NCBI GenBank assembly: GCA_015060325.1
Contig: SUYQ01000004.1
Coordinates: forward strand, 1 to 64,000
DNA length: 64,000 nt
DNA from: Bacteroidales bacterium
Lineage (GTDB): Bacteria > Bacteroidota > Bacteroidia > Bacteroidales > UBA932
Reading direction: 5' to 3'
A program made the translations under genes and the position numbers. The notes under the pieces are model-generated. The model ran no database searches. It was given only the letters and a program-made list of their open reading frames with translations, and was not told the origin of the DNA. Below, piece after piece: positions 7,545 through 16,495 of the stretch; positions within the stretch are counted from its first letter, which is position 1; the number at the start of each line of letters is the position of its first letter.

Positions 7545-9320
7545 CTACTCAGCCGGCACGACTCTCCACAACCCGTCAGTCAGGACGGCCTTATACCCGG
7601 CAGCAACATAGTCTGAAGGATTCTCCAGGAACGACCCGCCCGTGAGAGTGATAGCTTCCAGAGACTTTGCATCATCTCCGTAGCTGTAGAATCCCCATGC
7701 CCCGTTGAAGGTGCCGCCACTGATGTTCAGAGTCTCCAGATTGGTCTTGTTGGCTCCACCTGTGAGCGCAATGTCTCCGTTGAAGGTGCCTCCGCTCACG
7801 TTGATCAGCACGTTCTTCATATCGTTGCCGTAACTATATGAATAGACAGCCTGATTATAAGTAGGATCAATACTGGTCAACGTGCCGCCAGTCACCGTGA
7901 GGTTCATGACCGGTGCCACTGCCGCATTCGAAGAAGCCAGCTGGATCCACACCGCGCGATAACCGCTCACAGTACCGCCATTGATGGTCACATCAATCGC
8001 CCCAGCACCGCCGTTGAACATTCGTATGGCAATGTCTCCGCCTGCCTGATTCAGAACGCTTCCCTCATTGATAGTCAGCTTTGCACCGGCGTAATTATCA
8101 ACCACATACGATGCTCCTCCCTTTTTTGTCTTGTTTTCAAGCACAGCATTCTCGATAGTCAGCGTACCCTCGTTCCTGATGGTATTGTTCGCATAGCCAG
8201 GGTAGTCGGGGAGTCCCTCGCCGCCCCAGCTTGTGTCAGGAGTAGTCGCCGCAAAGGATAGCGTACCGTTTTTGATCGTCACGTCAGCCCCTGCTTTCAC
8301 GTTCAGCAGATACGAAGCTGATGCAGACGTTGCAACATCCGACACTGTCTTACCGTTCAGATCCAGCACAACTGTCTTTCCGGACGTTACCACCAGAGGT
8401 GCATCAAGGTCGACATCACTGACTACCGTAACAGTCTGACCGTCAGTTGCATCATCAATAGCTGACTGGAGACTCTTATATGTAATGCCTTCAATCTCAG
8501 CCACATATTCAATTCCCATAACGCCTCTCTTCGGTGTCATTCGGCTCACAGTCTGATCTGTCCATGTCTTGCTTCCGAGCGATACGTCACCGTCAAAAAG
8601 TTCAGCGGTTAGCGATCCATATGTTCCCAATGGAGCAGGAATGTAGAATGTGCCGACAGCCCCGGAAACCGAATTGCTGAAATTGATTGTAACACTGTTG
8701 CCACCCTCTGCCTCCTCGGTAGTAATCACCGGAGTCTCATCAGAAAGGTCCGCAAGGAATTCTCCCGCGATCCTCCTGTCCGCCGTGAATACAAGCTTCA
8801 TGTCGTCACCTCCAGCCGGAATCCGGGTCACAGTAATCTTGAAAAAACTGCCCAGATGCCTGAGCATGGCACCGTTACCCTCTATCCTTCCGGCCATCGG
8901 AGGATTAAAACTGTTCTCTTCCTCTTCTATAGTATTATATGTATATGAAGCCGGCAGAACATATGTCAGCTGCCCGTCCACAAGCCTATGCCCACCATAA
9001 GGATACACAACATAGTCTCCCATCTCTTCCACGAAATCGCCGGTAAACACTCCGGAAGACTGCCTGTGGTACTGATCGCCAATAACCATCTCCTTGAATC
9101 CGGCAGTCGTGATTACACCTATCCTGTCGCTCTTATGCCAATAGAAAGAGTTGGTCTCATCGAAACCCACACGTGTGTCCTGCTCTTCGGCAACTCCGAC
9201 AGTCAGTGTCTTAAGATGTCCTGCACCATCCGGCACGGCATCTACCTGTAATTCATCCTTCTGACATGATAATGCCAGCAACATGGCCCCTGCCATGATA
9301 ATATATGATATCTGTTTCAT
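7545..9320 (-). CDS. Fimbrillin-like lipoprotein with a C-terminal beta-helix-like region
   Basis: A surface lipoprotein of 591 residues. The ATG at 9320 gives MKQISYIIMAGAMLLALSC, a lipoprotein signal with the lipidation Cys at residue 19; upstream codons in the same frame are unlikely because they would precede the signal. Residues of about 45-65 contain TRVGFDETNSFYWHKSDRIG, the pattern seen in Mfa/fimbrillin-like proteins. From about residue 270 the sequence turns to Gly/Asn/Thr-rich repeats (ITYKSLQSAIDDATDG, VVLDLNGKTV, VTIKNGTLSF, LNISGGTFNG twice), typical of a right-handed beta helix. No type IX sorting tail is visible. The gene sits between two REP arrays and is preceded by a 41-residue ORF. 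Ligand unknown. Confidence 0.8.
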   Translation of the reverse strand: MKQISYIIMAGAMLLALSCQKDELQVDAVPDGAGHLKTLTVGVAEEQDTRVGFDETNSFYWHKSDRIGVITTAGFKEMVIGDQYHRQSSGVFTGDFVEEMGDYVVYPYGGHRLVDGQLTYVLPASYTYNTIEEEENSFNPPMAGRIEGNGAMLRHLGSFFKITVTRIPAGGDDMKLVFTADRRIAGEFLADLSDETPVITTEEAEGGNSVTINFSNSVSGAVGTFYIPAPLGTYGSLTAELFDGDVSLGSKTWTDQTVSRMTPKRGVMGIEYVAEIEGITYKSLQSAIDDATDGQTVTVVSDVDLDAPLVVTSGKTVVLDLNGKTVSDVATSASASYLLNVKAGADVTIKNGTLSFAATTPDTSWGGEGLPDYPGYANNTIRNEGTLTIENAVLENKTKKGGASYVVDNYAGAKLTINEGSVLNQAGGDIAIRMFNGGAGAIDVTINGGTVSGYRAVWIQLASSNAAVAPVMNLTVTGGTLTSIDPTYNQAVYSYSYGNDMKNVLINVSGGTFNGDIALTGGANKTNLETLNISGGTFNGAWGFYSYGDDAKSLEAITLTGGSFLENPSDYVAAGYKAVLTDGLWRVVPAE

Positions 9321-9337
9321 CTTGTACCTTATTAATT

Positions 9338-9463
9338 CTACATGTCTTCCCATTCATTGATGCCTTCACCTGTGAAGCTTCCGCTCAGCACAGCCTGCTC
9401 GACTTCCATCTCAATGATCTCTATAGCAGGAGATTCATACCTTTCTGTTTTCATCGTTTTCAT
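9338..9463 (-). CDS. Small protein (41 aa) upstream of the fimbrillin-like gene
   Basis: The ATG at 9463 opens a 41-codon ORF ending at a TAG 17 bases before the lipoprotein ATG. The peptide begins MKTMKTERYESPAIEIIEME, continues with EQAVLSGSF and ends in GINEWEDM. Small ORFs of this style (ESPxIExxExExxxxLxxS, acidic tail) are common just ahead of fimbrillin-like lipoprotein genes in Bacteroidales, from general knowledge. The reading frame and spacing fit a translated leader or small secreted partner. No domain is recognised. Confidence 0.65.
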   Translation of the reverse strand: MKTMKTERYESPAIEIIEMEVEQAVLSGSFTGEGINEWEDM

Positions 9464-9538
9464 TATTTATGGCAATGATATACCTGTTTACATTTATTGT
9501 CATCCTGCTCCTCCCACTGTCATCCTGAGCCGTCCACT

Positions 9539-9893
9539 GTCATCCTGAGCGCAGCGAAGGATCTTTCACCCGGAAAGTCCCATTTCAATTCTGATGCAAA
9601 AGATGTTTCGCTTCGCTCAACATGACAGTTTTACATCCCGCTCTCCTCCCTGTCCTCCTTCGTTCCTCACTGTCCACCTTCGCCTCCTCTCTGTTCTCCT
9701 GAACCGCCCACTGTCATCCTGAGCGTCAGCGAAGGATCTTTCACCCGGAAAGTCTCACTTCAATTCTGATGCAAAAGATGTTTCGCTTCGCTCAACATGA
9801 CAGTTTTACATCCCGCTCTCCTCCCTGTCTTCCTTCGATCCTCTCTGTTCTCCTGAGCCGTCCACTGTCATCCTGAGCGCAGCGAAGGATCTT
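9539..9893. repeat. Array B of REP-like inverted-pair element, family 2
   Basis: Units start at 9539, 9713 and 9867 (the last truncated), in the same orientation as array A and with the same arms and linkers. The first interval is 174 bp because of an extra linker piece. Together with array A it brackets the lipoprotein and the 41-aa ORF. Between this array and katA (9894-10122) I see only a weak TATATTTC at 9957-9964 that could be a -7 element. Confidence 0.9.
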
Positions 9894-10122
9894 TACACTC
9901 AATCTCTCGACATGGCATATGCAAAATGATATCTCATTACCTTATTACCGATGCGGTATATTTCAAACACGATACCATCGTTCAATGAATCTGAAAAAAT
10001 ATCTTGAAGGTCCCATATTGCGGTGGAATATATTCGCCCATCCGCCGCCCCTCCGCCCACTGCGTATCATATCCTCACGGCACAATTTTAGAAATCCGCC
10101 GTTTCATCAAATCTTTCACCAT

Positions 10123-11613
10123 ATGAAAACGAACGAAAAGAAACGGCTTACATCGGAGAATGGTCGTCCGATAGCTGACAATCAGAACACACAGACAGCA
10201 GGGCATAGAGGCCCGGTAACATTGCAGGATCCATGGCTTCTTGAGAAGCTTGCACACTTTGACCGTGAGGTCATTCCTGAAAGACGAATGCATGCCAAAG
10301 GCGCAGGTGCATTCGGAACGTTCACAGTCACCAATGACATCACGAAGTATACAAGAGCATCCATCTTTTCTGAAGTCGGCAAACAGACCCCGTGCTTCGT
10401 CCGTTTCTCGACAGTGGCAGGTGAACGCGGCGCTGCTGATGCGGAACGTGACATCAGAGGGTTCGCGATGAAGTTCTATACAGAAACAGGCAACTGGGAC
10501 CTTGTAGGCAACAATACTCCAGTATTTTTCTTGAGAGATCCTCTCAAATTCCCTGACCTGAACCATGCGATCAAACGTGATCCCCGCACAGGCATGCGCT
10601 CAGCCAATTCAAACTGGGACTTCTGGACACTGCTTCCAGAAGCTCTTCACCAGGTGACCATCACCATGTCTCCGAGAGGCATCCCAGCATCGTTCCGCCA
10701 TATGCACGGATTCGGCAGCCATACGTTCAGTTTCTATGACAAGGACAACCGCCGCACATGGGTGAAGTTCCATCTGAAGTGCCTTCAGGGCATAAAGAAT
10801 CTCACCGACGCAGAAGCGGAAGCCATCATAGCCAAAGACCGTGAGTCCCACCAGCGTGACCTTTATGAAGCTATCGAAAGAGGGGACTACCCGCGCTGGC
10901 TGATGCAGGTGCAGCTCATGACTGAAGAGGAAGCTCGTACCTATGAGATAAATCCGTTTGACCTTACTAAAGTATGGTACCATGGTGATTTCCCTCTCCA
11001 TGATGTCGGCATCCTCGAGCTCAACCGCAATCCTGAGAACTATTTCGCAGAGGTTGAGCAGGCCGCCTTCAATCCCGCAAACGTCATAGAAGGCATAGGG
11101 CTCTCGCCTGACAAGATGCTTCAGGGCCGTCTGTTCTCGTACGGAGATGCCCAGCGTTACCGCCTGGGTGTCAATTACAATGAAATACCGGTCAACCGCC
11201 CTCGATGCCCGTTCCACTCCTACCATCGCGACGGTCAGATGCGCACCGACGGCAACATGGGCGGCACGCTCTCATATGAGCCTAACAGCTATGGCGAATG
11301 GAAGGACACCCCGTCAGCAAAGGAGCCGCCTCTGGCGTCCATGGGTGACGTCTTCAGCTATGACGAGCGCGAATACGATGACGACTACTACACCCAGCCG
11401 GGAAAGCTCTGGAGGCTCATGAGCAAGGAAGACCAGAAGGCCACATGTGAGAACACCGCCCGTGCAATGGGCGATGCTGCCGTCTTCATCAAGCAGCGCC
11501 ACATCCGCAACTGCTACAAGGCAGATCCGGAATATGGAAAAGGGGTGGCTGACGCACTGGGATTATCCCTTCAGGAAGCTCTCTCAGAGGTTAAAGCACC
11601 TCCAGAAGCGTAA
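10123..11613 (+). CDS. katA: Monofunctional haem catalase (small-subunit type)
   Basis: Catalase breaks hydrogen peroxide to water and oxygen in the cytoplasm. The ATG at 10123 gives a 496-residue protein starting [20 protein letters not shown], the expected catalase start; the frame is open upstream but that part is not catalase-like. Catalytic His57 lies in [14 protein letters not shown], the distal Asn in [13 protein letters not shown] (Asn130/131), and the proximal haem ligand Tyr340 in [14 protein letters not shown]. Length and motifs fit clade 3 enzymes. Its last 23 bases overlap the convergent gene that follows, and no terminator is seen between them. An oxidative-stress role in an anaerobe is expected. 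Confidence 0.96.
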   Translation: MKTNEKKRLTSENGRPIADNQNTQTAGHRGPVTLQDPWLLEKLAHFDREVIPERRMHAKGAGAFGTFTVTNDITKYTRASIFSEVGKQTPCFVRFSTVAGERGAADAERDIRGFAMKFYTETGNWDLVGNNTPVFFLRDPLKFPDLNHAIKRDPRTGMRSANSNWDFWTLLPEALHQVTITMSPRGIPASFRHMHGFGSHTFSFYDKDNRRTWVKFHLKCLQGIKNLTDAEAEAIIAKDRESHQRDLYEAIERGDYPRWLMQVQLMTEEEARTYEINPFDLTKVWYHGDFPLHDVGILELNRNPENYFAEVEQAAFNPANVIEGIGLSPDKMLQGRLFSYGDAQRYRLGVNYNEIPVNRPRCPFHSYHRDGQMRTDGNMGGTLSYEPNSYGEWKDTPSAKEPPLASMGDVFSYDEREYDDDYYTQPGKLWRLMSKEDQKATCENTARAMGDAAVFIKQRHIRNCYKADPEYGKGVADALGLSLQEALSEVKAPPEA

Positions 11614-12196
11614 GGCCTGAGCGCTGGCCGACTATGTAGCGTAAGGATTCGTGAGAGGAGGCGCAGGCAGTGGACATGTCGCAGGAGCGGATGAAATTGT
11701 CCATGCATACGGAAAGCCCTTTCTGGAACTGAGTGCAGGAGAATGTGTCTCCCGGCTGGATGGTTGCATTGAGAGTTTCTTCCGCTATGAACCGGTTGTC
11801 CCCCAGATACCTGATTATGCATATCCTGTCGGGGAGCCATCCTAGTTTGAGGCGTGCCCCGACATTCAGGTCTGAAGAGAATACGGCAGCAGATGCAAAT
11901 AACTCTGAATCTCCTGATTTAATGCCTTTGAGTTCATCACAGAATTCCTTCCATGATCCTTTGCCTATGAAGCGGCATAGAACATTGAGTGTGCGTACGG
12001 ATACAGTATCATAATGGCGTGTGGAATAGCCCCAGACGCGCTCGAGCGTGCTTTCTGATATGTGCTCACTGATTTTCTGACCGATAAGCAGGGAGAGTTT
12101 CAGAAAGTCTCCATGCACTGAAAGAGGGAAGCATATGCTGCCCTCTATCGCTTTTCTGAGTGTTGCAATCTGTGGAATATTTGAATCGATGCCCAT
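11591..12196 (-). CDS. Conserved protein with a Bacteroidota HTH-like N-terminal motif
   Basis: The 201-residue protein is not assigned to a named family. Residues of about 30-85 ([20 protein letters not shown], then [20 protein letters not shown]) match a pattern seen in many Bacteroidota proteins, where a short segment recognising STLxRxxG is followed by a domain on cellular 'shift' or winged-helix-like folds; DNA binding is a guess. The rest ([32 protein letters not shown]) looks like a small beta-rich domain. It has no signal or membrane segment. It is divergent from the Ser/Thr kinase, with overlapping promoters, so the two may be functionally linked. Its ATG lies only about 8 bases beyond the -7 element, so the mRNA is nearly leaderless. 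Confidence 0.7.
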   Translation of the reverse strand: MGIDSNIPQIATLRKAIEGSICFPLSVHGDFLKLSLLIGQKISEHISESTLERVWGYSTRHYDTVSVRTLNVLCRFIGKGSWKEFCDELKGIKSGDSELFASAAVFSSDLNVGARLKLGWLPDRICIIRYLGDNRFIAEETLNATIQPGDTFSCTQFQKGLSVCMDNFIRSCDMSTACASSHESLRYIVGQRSGLTLLEVL

Positions 12197-12204
12197 ATCA
12201 GCGA

Positions 12205-12235
12205 CAAAAATAATGATTATATTTGGCCCGCCAAA
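12205..12235 (-). promoter_or_regulatory. Promoter of the 11591-12196 gene
   Basis: On the minus strand, TTTG (12235-12232) and TATTTTTG (12212-12205) are spaced by 19 bases, a full consensus match. Transcription should begin near 12199, a few bases before the ATG at 12196. Confidence 0.8.
12218..12225 (+). promoter_or_regulatory. -7 element of the Ser/Thr kinase gene
   Basis: TATATTTG on the plus strand, with no clear -33 match. It falls between the -33 and -7 elements of the opposing promoter, so the two promoters probably exclude each other. Confidence 0.55.
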
Positions 12236-12279
12236 CTGTAATGATCAAAAGACAATAAAAGACAAACAGGACAACGGGT

Positions 12280-13449
12280 ATGGAGAGAGATTCAGCTTTA
12301 TATGTGACATCAGAATGTGCAGCAGATAGCTCATATACGGATTTCGTGCTTGTCAGGGAGACTTCCACATCCCGTTTATATCGGGTAAGCAGAAAAGGGA
12401 AGCATTTCATGTTCAAGACTGCCAAGGACAATTCTGACATGCTGAAATCCTTGATTAAAAGGGAGTATGAATTGTCAATGACATTGACTCATCCTTATAT
12501 TGCCTATGTCTTTACCTATGACAGCATACCCGAGATTGGAGAGGGGATTGTGATGGAATATGTCGACGGCTGTTCATTGGCAGATTTCCTCAAAGGAAAT
12601 CCAGATCTGGGACTCCGCAGGAGGGCGTTGATGCAGCTGTTCGAGGCCGTTGCCTATATTCATAGGAAAGGAATCATCCACAATGACCTCAAGCCGGAAA
12701 ACATTATAGTTACCCGCTCGGACAACAATGTCAAGATCATTGACTTCGGCTTGTCTGACAACGATGCCCATTATATTCTCAAGACCCTCGGCTGCACGCC
12801 GAAATATGCTTCGCCAGAACTGCTCAGACGAGAAACCATAGATGTGCGCAGCGACATCTATTCGCTTGGCCTTATCATGAAGGATATCCTCGGCAAAAGA
12901 AACTCGTTCATATCATCCAAAGCCTCACGGCAGTCCCCAGGCCGGAGATATAGAAGTGTCGACGCATTGATACGTGCATATTCCAGACGTCACCTTCCGT
13001 TACGTATCATTCTTTCCATATTCATATTGCTTGCAATTGTAGCTCCATATCTCCATACTGCTCATTTAAAAGAGATTCAATCAGAGAAAGAAGCGTTCCG
13101 TGATTCGGTCTATAGAGATACGGAAGAGCGCATGCGGAGGTTGTATGGTGATCTGGAAGAACGACTGAAAGACATTCCTTTCCAGGAATTTGCCTCTTAC
13201 GAGTTATCTGCTGCAATTATGGACTTGAATGCAATTTGGCAGTCTTATGAGGAGATAACAACCGATAAAGAACTGATCAGTTCATTCATGTCCCATTATA
13301 TTCTTCTTCAGAATCACCACAATCAGAGGCTGATTGACATTATTGAAGCCAAACCCAAGATCAGTACCGCAGGACTTTCAAAGGAAGAACGCGACTACTA
13401 TTATGGTCTGTTCGCTAAAGGCGAAGCATACAGGCCATACGAACCATAA
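12280..13449 (+). CDS. Membrane-anchored Hanks-type Ser/Thr protein kinase
   Basis: A 389-residue protein kinase. The kinase domain occupies about residues 18-215: Lys in FMFKTAK, catalytic loop HNDLKPEN with Asp136 (non-RD type, since Arg is replaced by Asn), DFG at 155-157, and a YASPE activation segment. The Gly-rich loop is poorly conserved (VLVRETSTSRLYRV). A single hydrophobic segment, about residues 240-262 (RIILSIFILLAIVAPYL), anchors it, and a charged probable coiled coil follows outside the membrane (EEMRRLYGDLEERLKD region). There is no PASTA domain. It ends at a strong terminator. Substrates are unknown; neighbours are the divergent HTH-like gene and, downstream, the SPFH cassette. 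Confidence 0.9.
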   Translation: MERDSALYVTSECAADSSYTDFVLVRETSTSRLYRVSRKGKHFMFKTAKDNSDMLKSLIKREYELSMTLTHPYIAYVFTYDSIPEIGEGIVMEYVDGCSLADFLKGNPDLGLRRRALMQLFEAVAYIHRKGIIHNDLKPENIIVTRSDNNVKIIDFGLSDNDAHYILKTLGCTPKYASPELLRRETIDVRSDIYSLGLIMKDILGKRNSFISSKASRQSPGRRYRSVDALIRAYSRRHLPLRIILSIFILLAIVAPYLHTAHLKEIQSEKEAFRDSVYRDTEERMRRLYGDLEERLKDIPFQEFASYELSAAIMDLNAIWQSYEEITTDKELISSFMSHYILLQNHHNQRLIDIIEAKPKISTAGLSKEERDYYYGLFAKGEAYRPYEP

Positions 13450-13458
13450 AAGACAAGC

Positions 13459-13486
13459 AAAGACAATCCCTCGGGGTTGTCTTTTT
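13459..13486 (+). terminator. Terminator of the kinase gene
   Basis: AAAGACAA (13459-13466) pairs with TTGTCTTT (13477-13484), extended by CCC/GGG, followed by T residues. Confidence 0.85.
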
Positions 13487-13539
13487 CAATATATTTGTCC
13501 AATGAAACTGCAACAGCCCTCACAATCGGGACTGAATGC

Positions 13540-13570
13540 TTGTTTTTAAGTGATTGTTTTCTTAGTTTTG
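13540..13570 (+). promoter_or_regulatory. Promoter of the structured RNA at 13.58-13.79 kb
   Basis: TTG at 13540-13542 and TAGTTTTG at 13563-13570, spaced by 20 bases. The start is expected near 13576-13580, just ahead of the closing stem of the RNA. Confidence 0.7.
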
Positions 13571-13577
13571 TGGAAAA

Positions 13578-13790
13578 TAATACTGAAAGACAGAGAGTGT
13601 TTTGCTTTACCCTCGCTGATGAACCTAGGAAATTCATTTTGGAATGAGGATATGCAGACTGCCTTACCTGTATCCATGCCCTTCGGGCCCGATTCAGCGT
13701 GGGCTGTTGCTTATTTTGATTCCAAGGCAGTTCCTAGGGCCTATCAGCCGAAATAAGCAATGCGTCCCACGCTTTCTGTATCCATAACCT
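13578..13790 (+). ncRNA. Structured RNA with 6S-like rod architecture
   Basis: The stretch between the kinase and the SPFH cassette folds, by hand pairing, into one long interrupted rod. ACAGAGAGTGT 13590-13600 pairs with 13769-13779; TTGCTT 13602-13607 with 13755-13760; CTGAT 13617-13621 with 13743-13747; CCTAGGAA 13624-13631 with 13731-13738; TTGGAAT 13639-13645 with 13719-13725. A large unpaired region follows, and an apical hairpin GCCCTTCGGGC sits at 13678-13688, at the exact centre. Length (about 190-200 nt), closing stem, large bubble and apical hairpin are the hallmarks of 6S RNA. An alternative helix (13697-13717 with 13752-13773) could form after release. A short ORF here (13550-13756) is less convincing than the structure. 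It could instead be a cis leader of the next gene. Confidence 0.55.
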
Positions 13791-13824
13791 AAAATTCTCA
13801 GGGACGGGGAGCATTGATTGCTAT

Positions 13825-14925
13825 ATGTACAATGAACAAATCGAACAACTTATCAAAGCTGCGCTTGCAGATGGCGTACTGACCGAGAAAGAGAAACAGG
13901 TGCTGTTTAAAAGAGCTCAGGAACAAGGTCTTGATCTTGATGAATTTGAAATGGTTCTTGATGCGAGATTGGTAGAATTAAAGAAATCGGAAAAAGAGAA
14001 AACTACTCAGGCAGCTCCAAAGTCAAATAAGTACGGTGATGTCAAGAAATGTCCTATGTGTGGTGCTATCGTGCAGGCGTATCAGGCTAAATGTACTGAA
14101 TGCGGACATGAATTTGCAAATGTGGAAGCAAATTCATCTGCCCTTAAATTAGCCGAGGCTGTTATGGCTGCAAAATCTGACAATGATAAGTATCATTGTA
14201 TTCTTCATTTCCCTATTCCTAATACTAAGGCAGATTTGTTGGAATTTCTAACCTCATTACAGCCTAAAATGCAGGATGTAAACGATCCGTTGTCTTCAGC
14301 ATATTTTAAGAAGTATCAGGAATGCATCAACAAGGCCCAGCTTTCATTTTCAAATGATCCATTGCTGAAGCCATATATTGAAACACTTGCAGCTGAAGAA
14401 AAAGCACTGAAGAAAAAGAGAGTCGGTAATAGTATTTGGAATTGGTGCAAAAATCATAAGAAGATGTCCATTGCCATTGTAGTAGTTCTCATAATGCTGA
14501 TATATACTGCTATTGAGTCTATGATGTGGTCGCCAACAACTTCCAATGACTTTAACACCTGTAAAAATGAACTGATCAAGTCACTTGATAAAAATGATGT
14601 TGAAACAGCAAAGAGACTTGTTGATGATTATGATGCTGGAGCAAAAGATGAGATTTATTCAATCTTGAGAACGTACATGATTAAAAACGGAATGTATGAT
14701 GATGCAGCCGAATACGTATATAATGAACGGGAATGGGATGCTGATGAAAACAACTTCAATTATCTTGTAGACTGCGTCAATGCTATGCTTGCAAATGGTC
14801 AGAAAGCTGAAGCCAAGAGGTTTGCAGAAAGAAAGGCAACAGTATTTTATGTCAACAACGAATCAGGTGATTATACCCCTGTCAAAGTAATAAATAAGTT
14901 GAACACAATAATTGAGAACTACTAA
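13825..14925 (+). CDS. Zinc-ribbon membrane protein, first gene of the SPFH cassette
   Basis: A 366-residue protein. Residues 1-55 are helical and acidic (EQIEQLIKAALADGVLTEKE, KQVLFKRAQEQGLDLDEFE), resembling TerB or SHOCT-type short domains. A zinc ribbon follows with Cys76, Cys79, Cys90 and Cys93 (CPMCG..CTECG). One membrane segment lies at about 214-234 (MSIAIVVVLIMLIYTAIES), and the C-terminal 130 residues are helical and TPR-like (KNELIKSLDKNDVETAKRL). The next gene starts on its stop codon. In Bacillus, YdjG is a zinc-ribbon membrane protein encoded with the SPFH protein YdjI; I infer a comparable partner role here. No enzyme motif is seen. Confidence 0.75.
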   Translation: MYNEQIEQLIKAALADGVLTEKEKQVLFKRAQEQGLDLDEFEMVLDARLVELKKSEKEKTTQAAPKSNKYGDVKKCPMCGAIVQAYQAKCTECGHEFANVEANSSALKLAEAVMAAKSDNDKYHCILHFPIPNTKADLLEFLTSLQPKMQDVNDPLSSAYFKKYQECINKAQLSFSNDPLLKPYIETLAAEEKALKKKRVGNSIWNWCKNHKKMSIAIVVVLIMLIYTAIESMMWSPTTSNDFNTCKNELIKSLDKNDVETAKRLVDDYDAGAKDEIYSILRTYMIKNGMYDDAAEYVYNEREWDADENNFNYLVDCVNAMLANGQKAEAKRFAERKATVFYVNNESGDYTPVKVINKLNTIIENY

Positions 14926-16490
14926 TGGCATTCTTGGGATTTGGAAAAAAGAGCGAAGGCGGTTTGATGGATGCAATCCGCTGCGACGAGAAGGATTTTC
15001 TTATTTGGAAGTGGCGTCCTGCCGGACAGGCTGTAAACTCGACCAGTAAGGAAAACGCTATACGTACAGGAAGTAGCATCGACGTACGTCCTGGTCAGGC
15101 AGCTGTATTCCTTTATCAGCAAAAGGAAGGGGAGTATGATGTGATCAAAGGTCCTTATGGTGGTAAGATTGAAACAGATAACCTTCCTATTCTGTCATCA
15201 ATTATTGGAACTGCATATGCTGGAGGAACTCCATTCCAGGCATCGGTCTATTTTTTTAACCTTGCGAGAGGACAGAAGGTTTCGTTTACTATACCATATT
15301 TCAGTGTACCAGCTGCTCCTCCATACGAAAACTATATGGTTCCAGTAGCAATTAAGGGATCATTGGTATTCAATGTTCCTAACGACAAGCAATACGTAAA
15401 GAACTTGTTTGAAGCATGGGGCGGTAACGACACTACCATGGCTGAACTTGAGGAAAAACTTAAGGATCTTTTAATTCAGGGAATTAAAGGCATTGTAGCA
15501 AATGCCCCTCAGCAGACTGGCGTATTTGTACTGCAACTCAACAAACTGCAGAACTCTTTAGGTAAGTACATTCTTAGCGAGATTGGCGATAGAGTTTTCT
15601 TTAATGCAGGTGTGGTGGCAACTGATATCCTTATTACAGAGATCCGATTTGATGAAGAGGACGAAGGGTATAGGCAGCTCAAGCAGGCATCAACTGATTT
15701 CGCCCATAGTATCAATATGCAGAACCAGGAGACATTATTGCTGGCCAAAGCTCAGGAGCGCGAAAGAATGAAGGTTGATCAGCAGGCAAGAAATAAGTCT
15801 GTTATCTATACAACAGAAATGAACCTTAAGCATCAGGAGGATATGTTGGCGCGTATGCGCGACGAGGGACAGTTTGCTCAGCATCAGCAGACACTTGCAG
15901 CTGCTGAGCAGGCCCATATGATGAATCAGGCAGGTATGCACAGAGCTGATCTGGCTTCTGAGACTGCATTCTTGGGAGCACATCAGGTCAATGTTCAGGC
16001 AGATGTCATGAAGACCGGTTTGAACAATATGGGTGATATGGGAGCTATGAATCTCGGAGGTGGAAATGGACATATGAATCCTGCCGGTATGATGACCAGC
16101 ATGATGATGGGTACTGCTGTTGCCAGTCAGATGGGCGGAATGATGAACAATATGGGCTCAGCAATTAACCAAAGTATGCAGCCTCAGGTTCAGCCTCAGA
16201 TGGGACAAACCCCTCCACCAATGCCGGGAGGTATGCAGGCCCCACCGCCAATGCCGACCCAGCAGGCAGTACAATACTTTATAAATGTCAATGGTCAGCA
16301 ATATGGTCCGTGTGACACTAATGCTATGATGCAGATGGCTCAGTCTGGACAGATCGATCCACAGACTATGGTCTGGACTAATGGAATGCCTGCTTGGGCG
16401 CCGATCTGTCAGGTACCTGCATTAGCATCCCTGTTCCAGCAGGCCCCTCCTCAGGGAGGTATGTGTCCTCCACCATTCCCTAATATGTAA
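14925..16490 (+). CDS. SPFH (band-7) protein with C-terminal GYF_2-type domain
   Basis: The 521-residue protein belongs to the YdjI or virion-core-like SPFH branch. Residues of about 20-240 are the SPFH core (EKDFLIWKWRP, RPGQAAVFLYQQKEGEYDV, YFFNLARGQKVSFTIPYFSV). Residues 240-345 form a Gln-rich helical segment (RQLKQASTDFAHSINMQNQE). A Met/Gly/Pro-rich linker runs from about 365 to 450. The end, about 455-505, is a GYF_2/DUF4339 domain (QYGPCDTNAMMQMAQSGQI, TMVWTNGMPAWAP). The ATG overlaps the upstream stop by one base. SPFH proteins form large membrane-associated rings; here the GYF_2 tails would be displayed in many copies. It has no signal peptide. Confidence 0.88.
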   Translation: MAFLGFGKKSEGGLMDAIRCDEKDFLIWKWRPAGQAVNSTSKENAIRTGSSIDVRPGQAAVFLYQQKEGEYDVIKGPYGGKIETDNLPILSSIIGTAYAGGTPFQASVYFFNLARGQKVSFTIPYFSVPAAPPYENYMVPVAIKGSLVFNVPNDKQYVKNLFEAWGGNDTTMAELEEKLKDLLIQGIKGIVANAPQQTGVFVLQLNKLQNSLGKYILSEIGDRVFFNAGVVATDILITEIRFDEEDEGYRQLKQASTDFAHSINMQNQETLLLAKAQERERMKVDQQARNKSVIYTTEMNLKHQEDMLARMRDEGQFAQHQQTLAAAEQAHMMNQAGMHRADLASETAFLGAHQVNVQADVMKTGLNNMGDMGAMNLGGGNGHMNPAGMMTSMMMGTAVASQMGGMMNNMGSAINQSMQPQVQPQMGQTPPPMPGGMQAPPPMPTQQAVQYFINVNGQQYGPCDTNAMMQMAQSGQIDPQTMVWTNGMPAWAPICQVPALASLFQQAPPQGGMCPPPFPNM

Positions 16491-16495
16491 TAGTT

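Noticed and set aside
13550..13756. A 68-codon ORF between kinase and SPFH cassette
   Set aside because: It begins inside the promoter of the RNA and shows no domain; the nested helices explain the sequence better.
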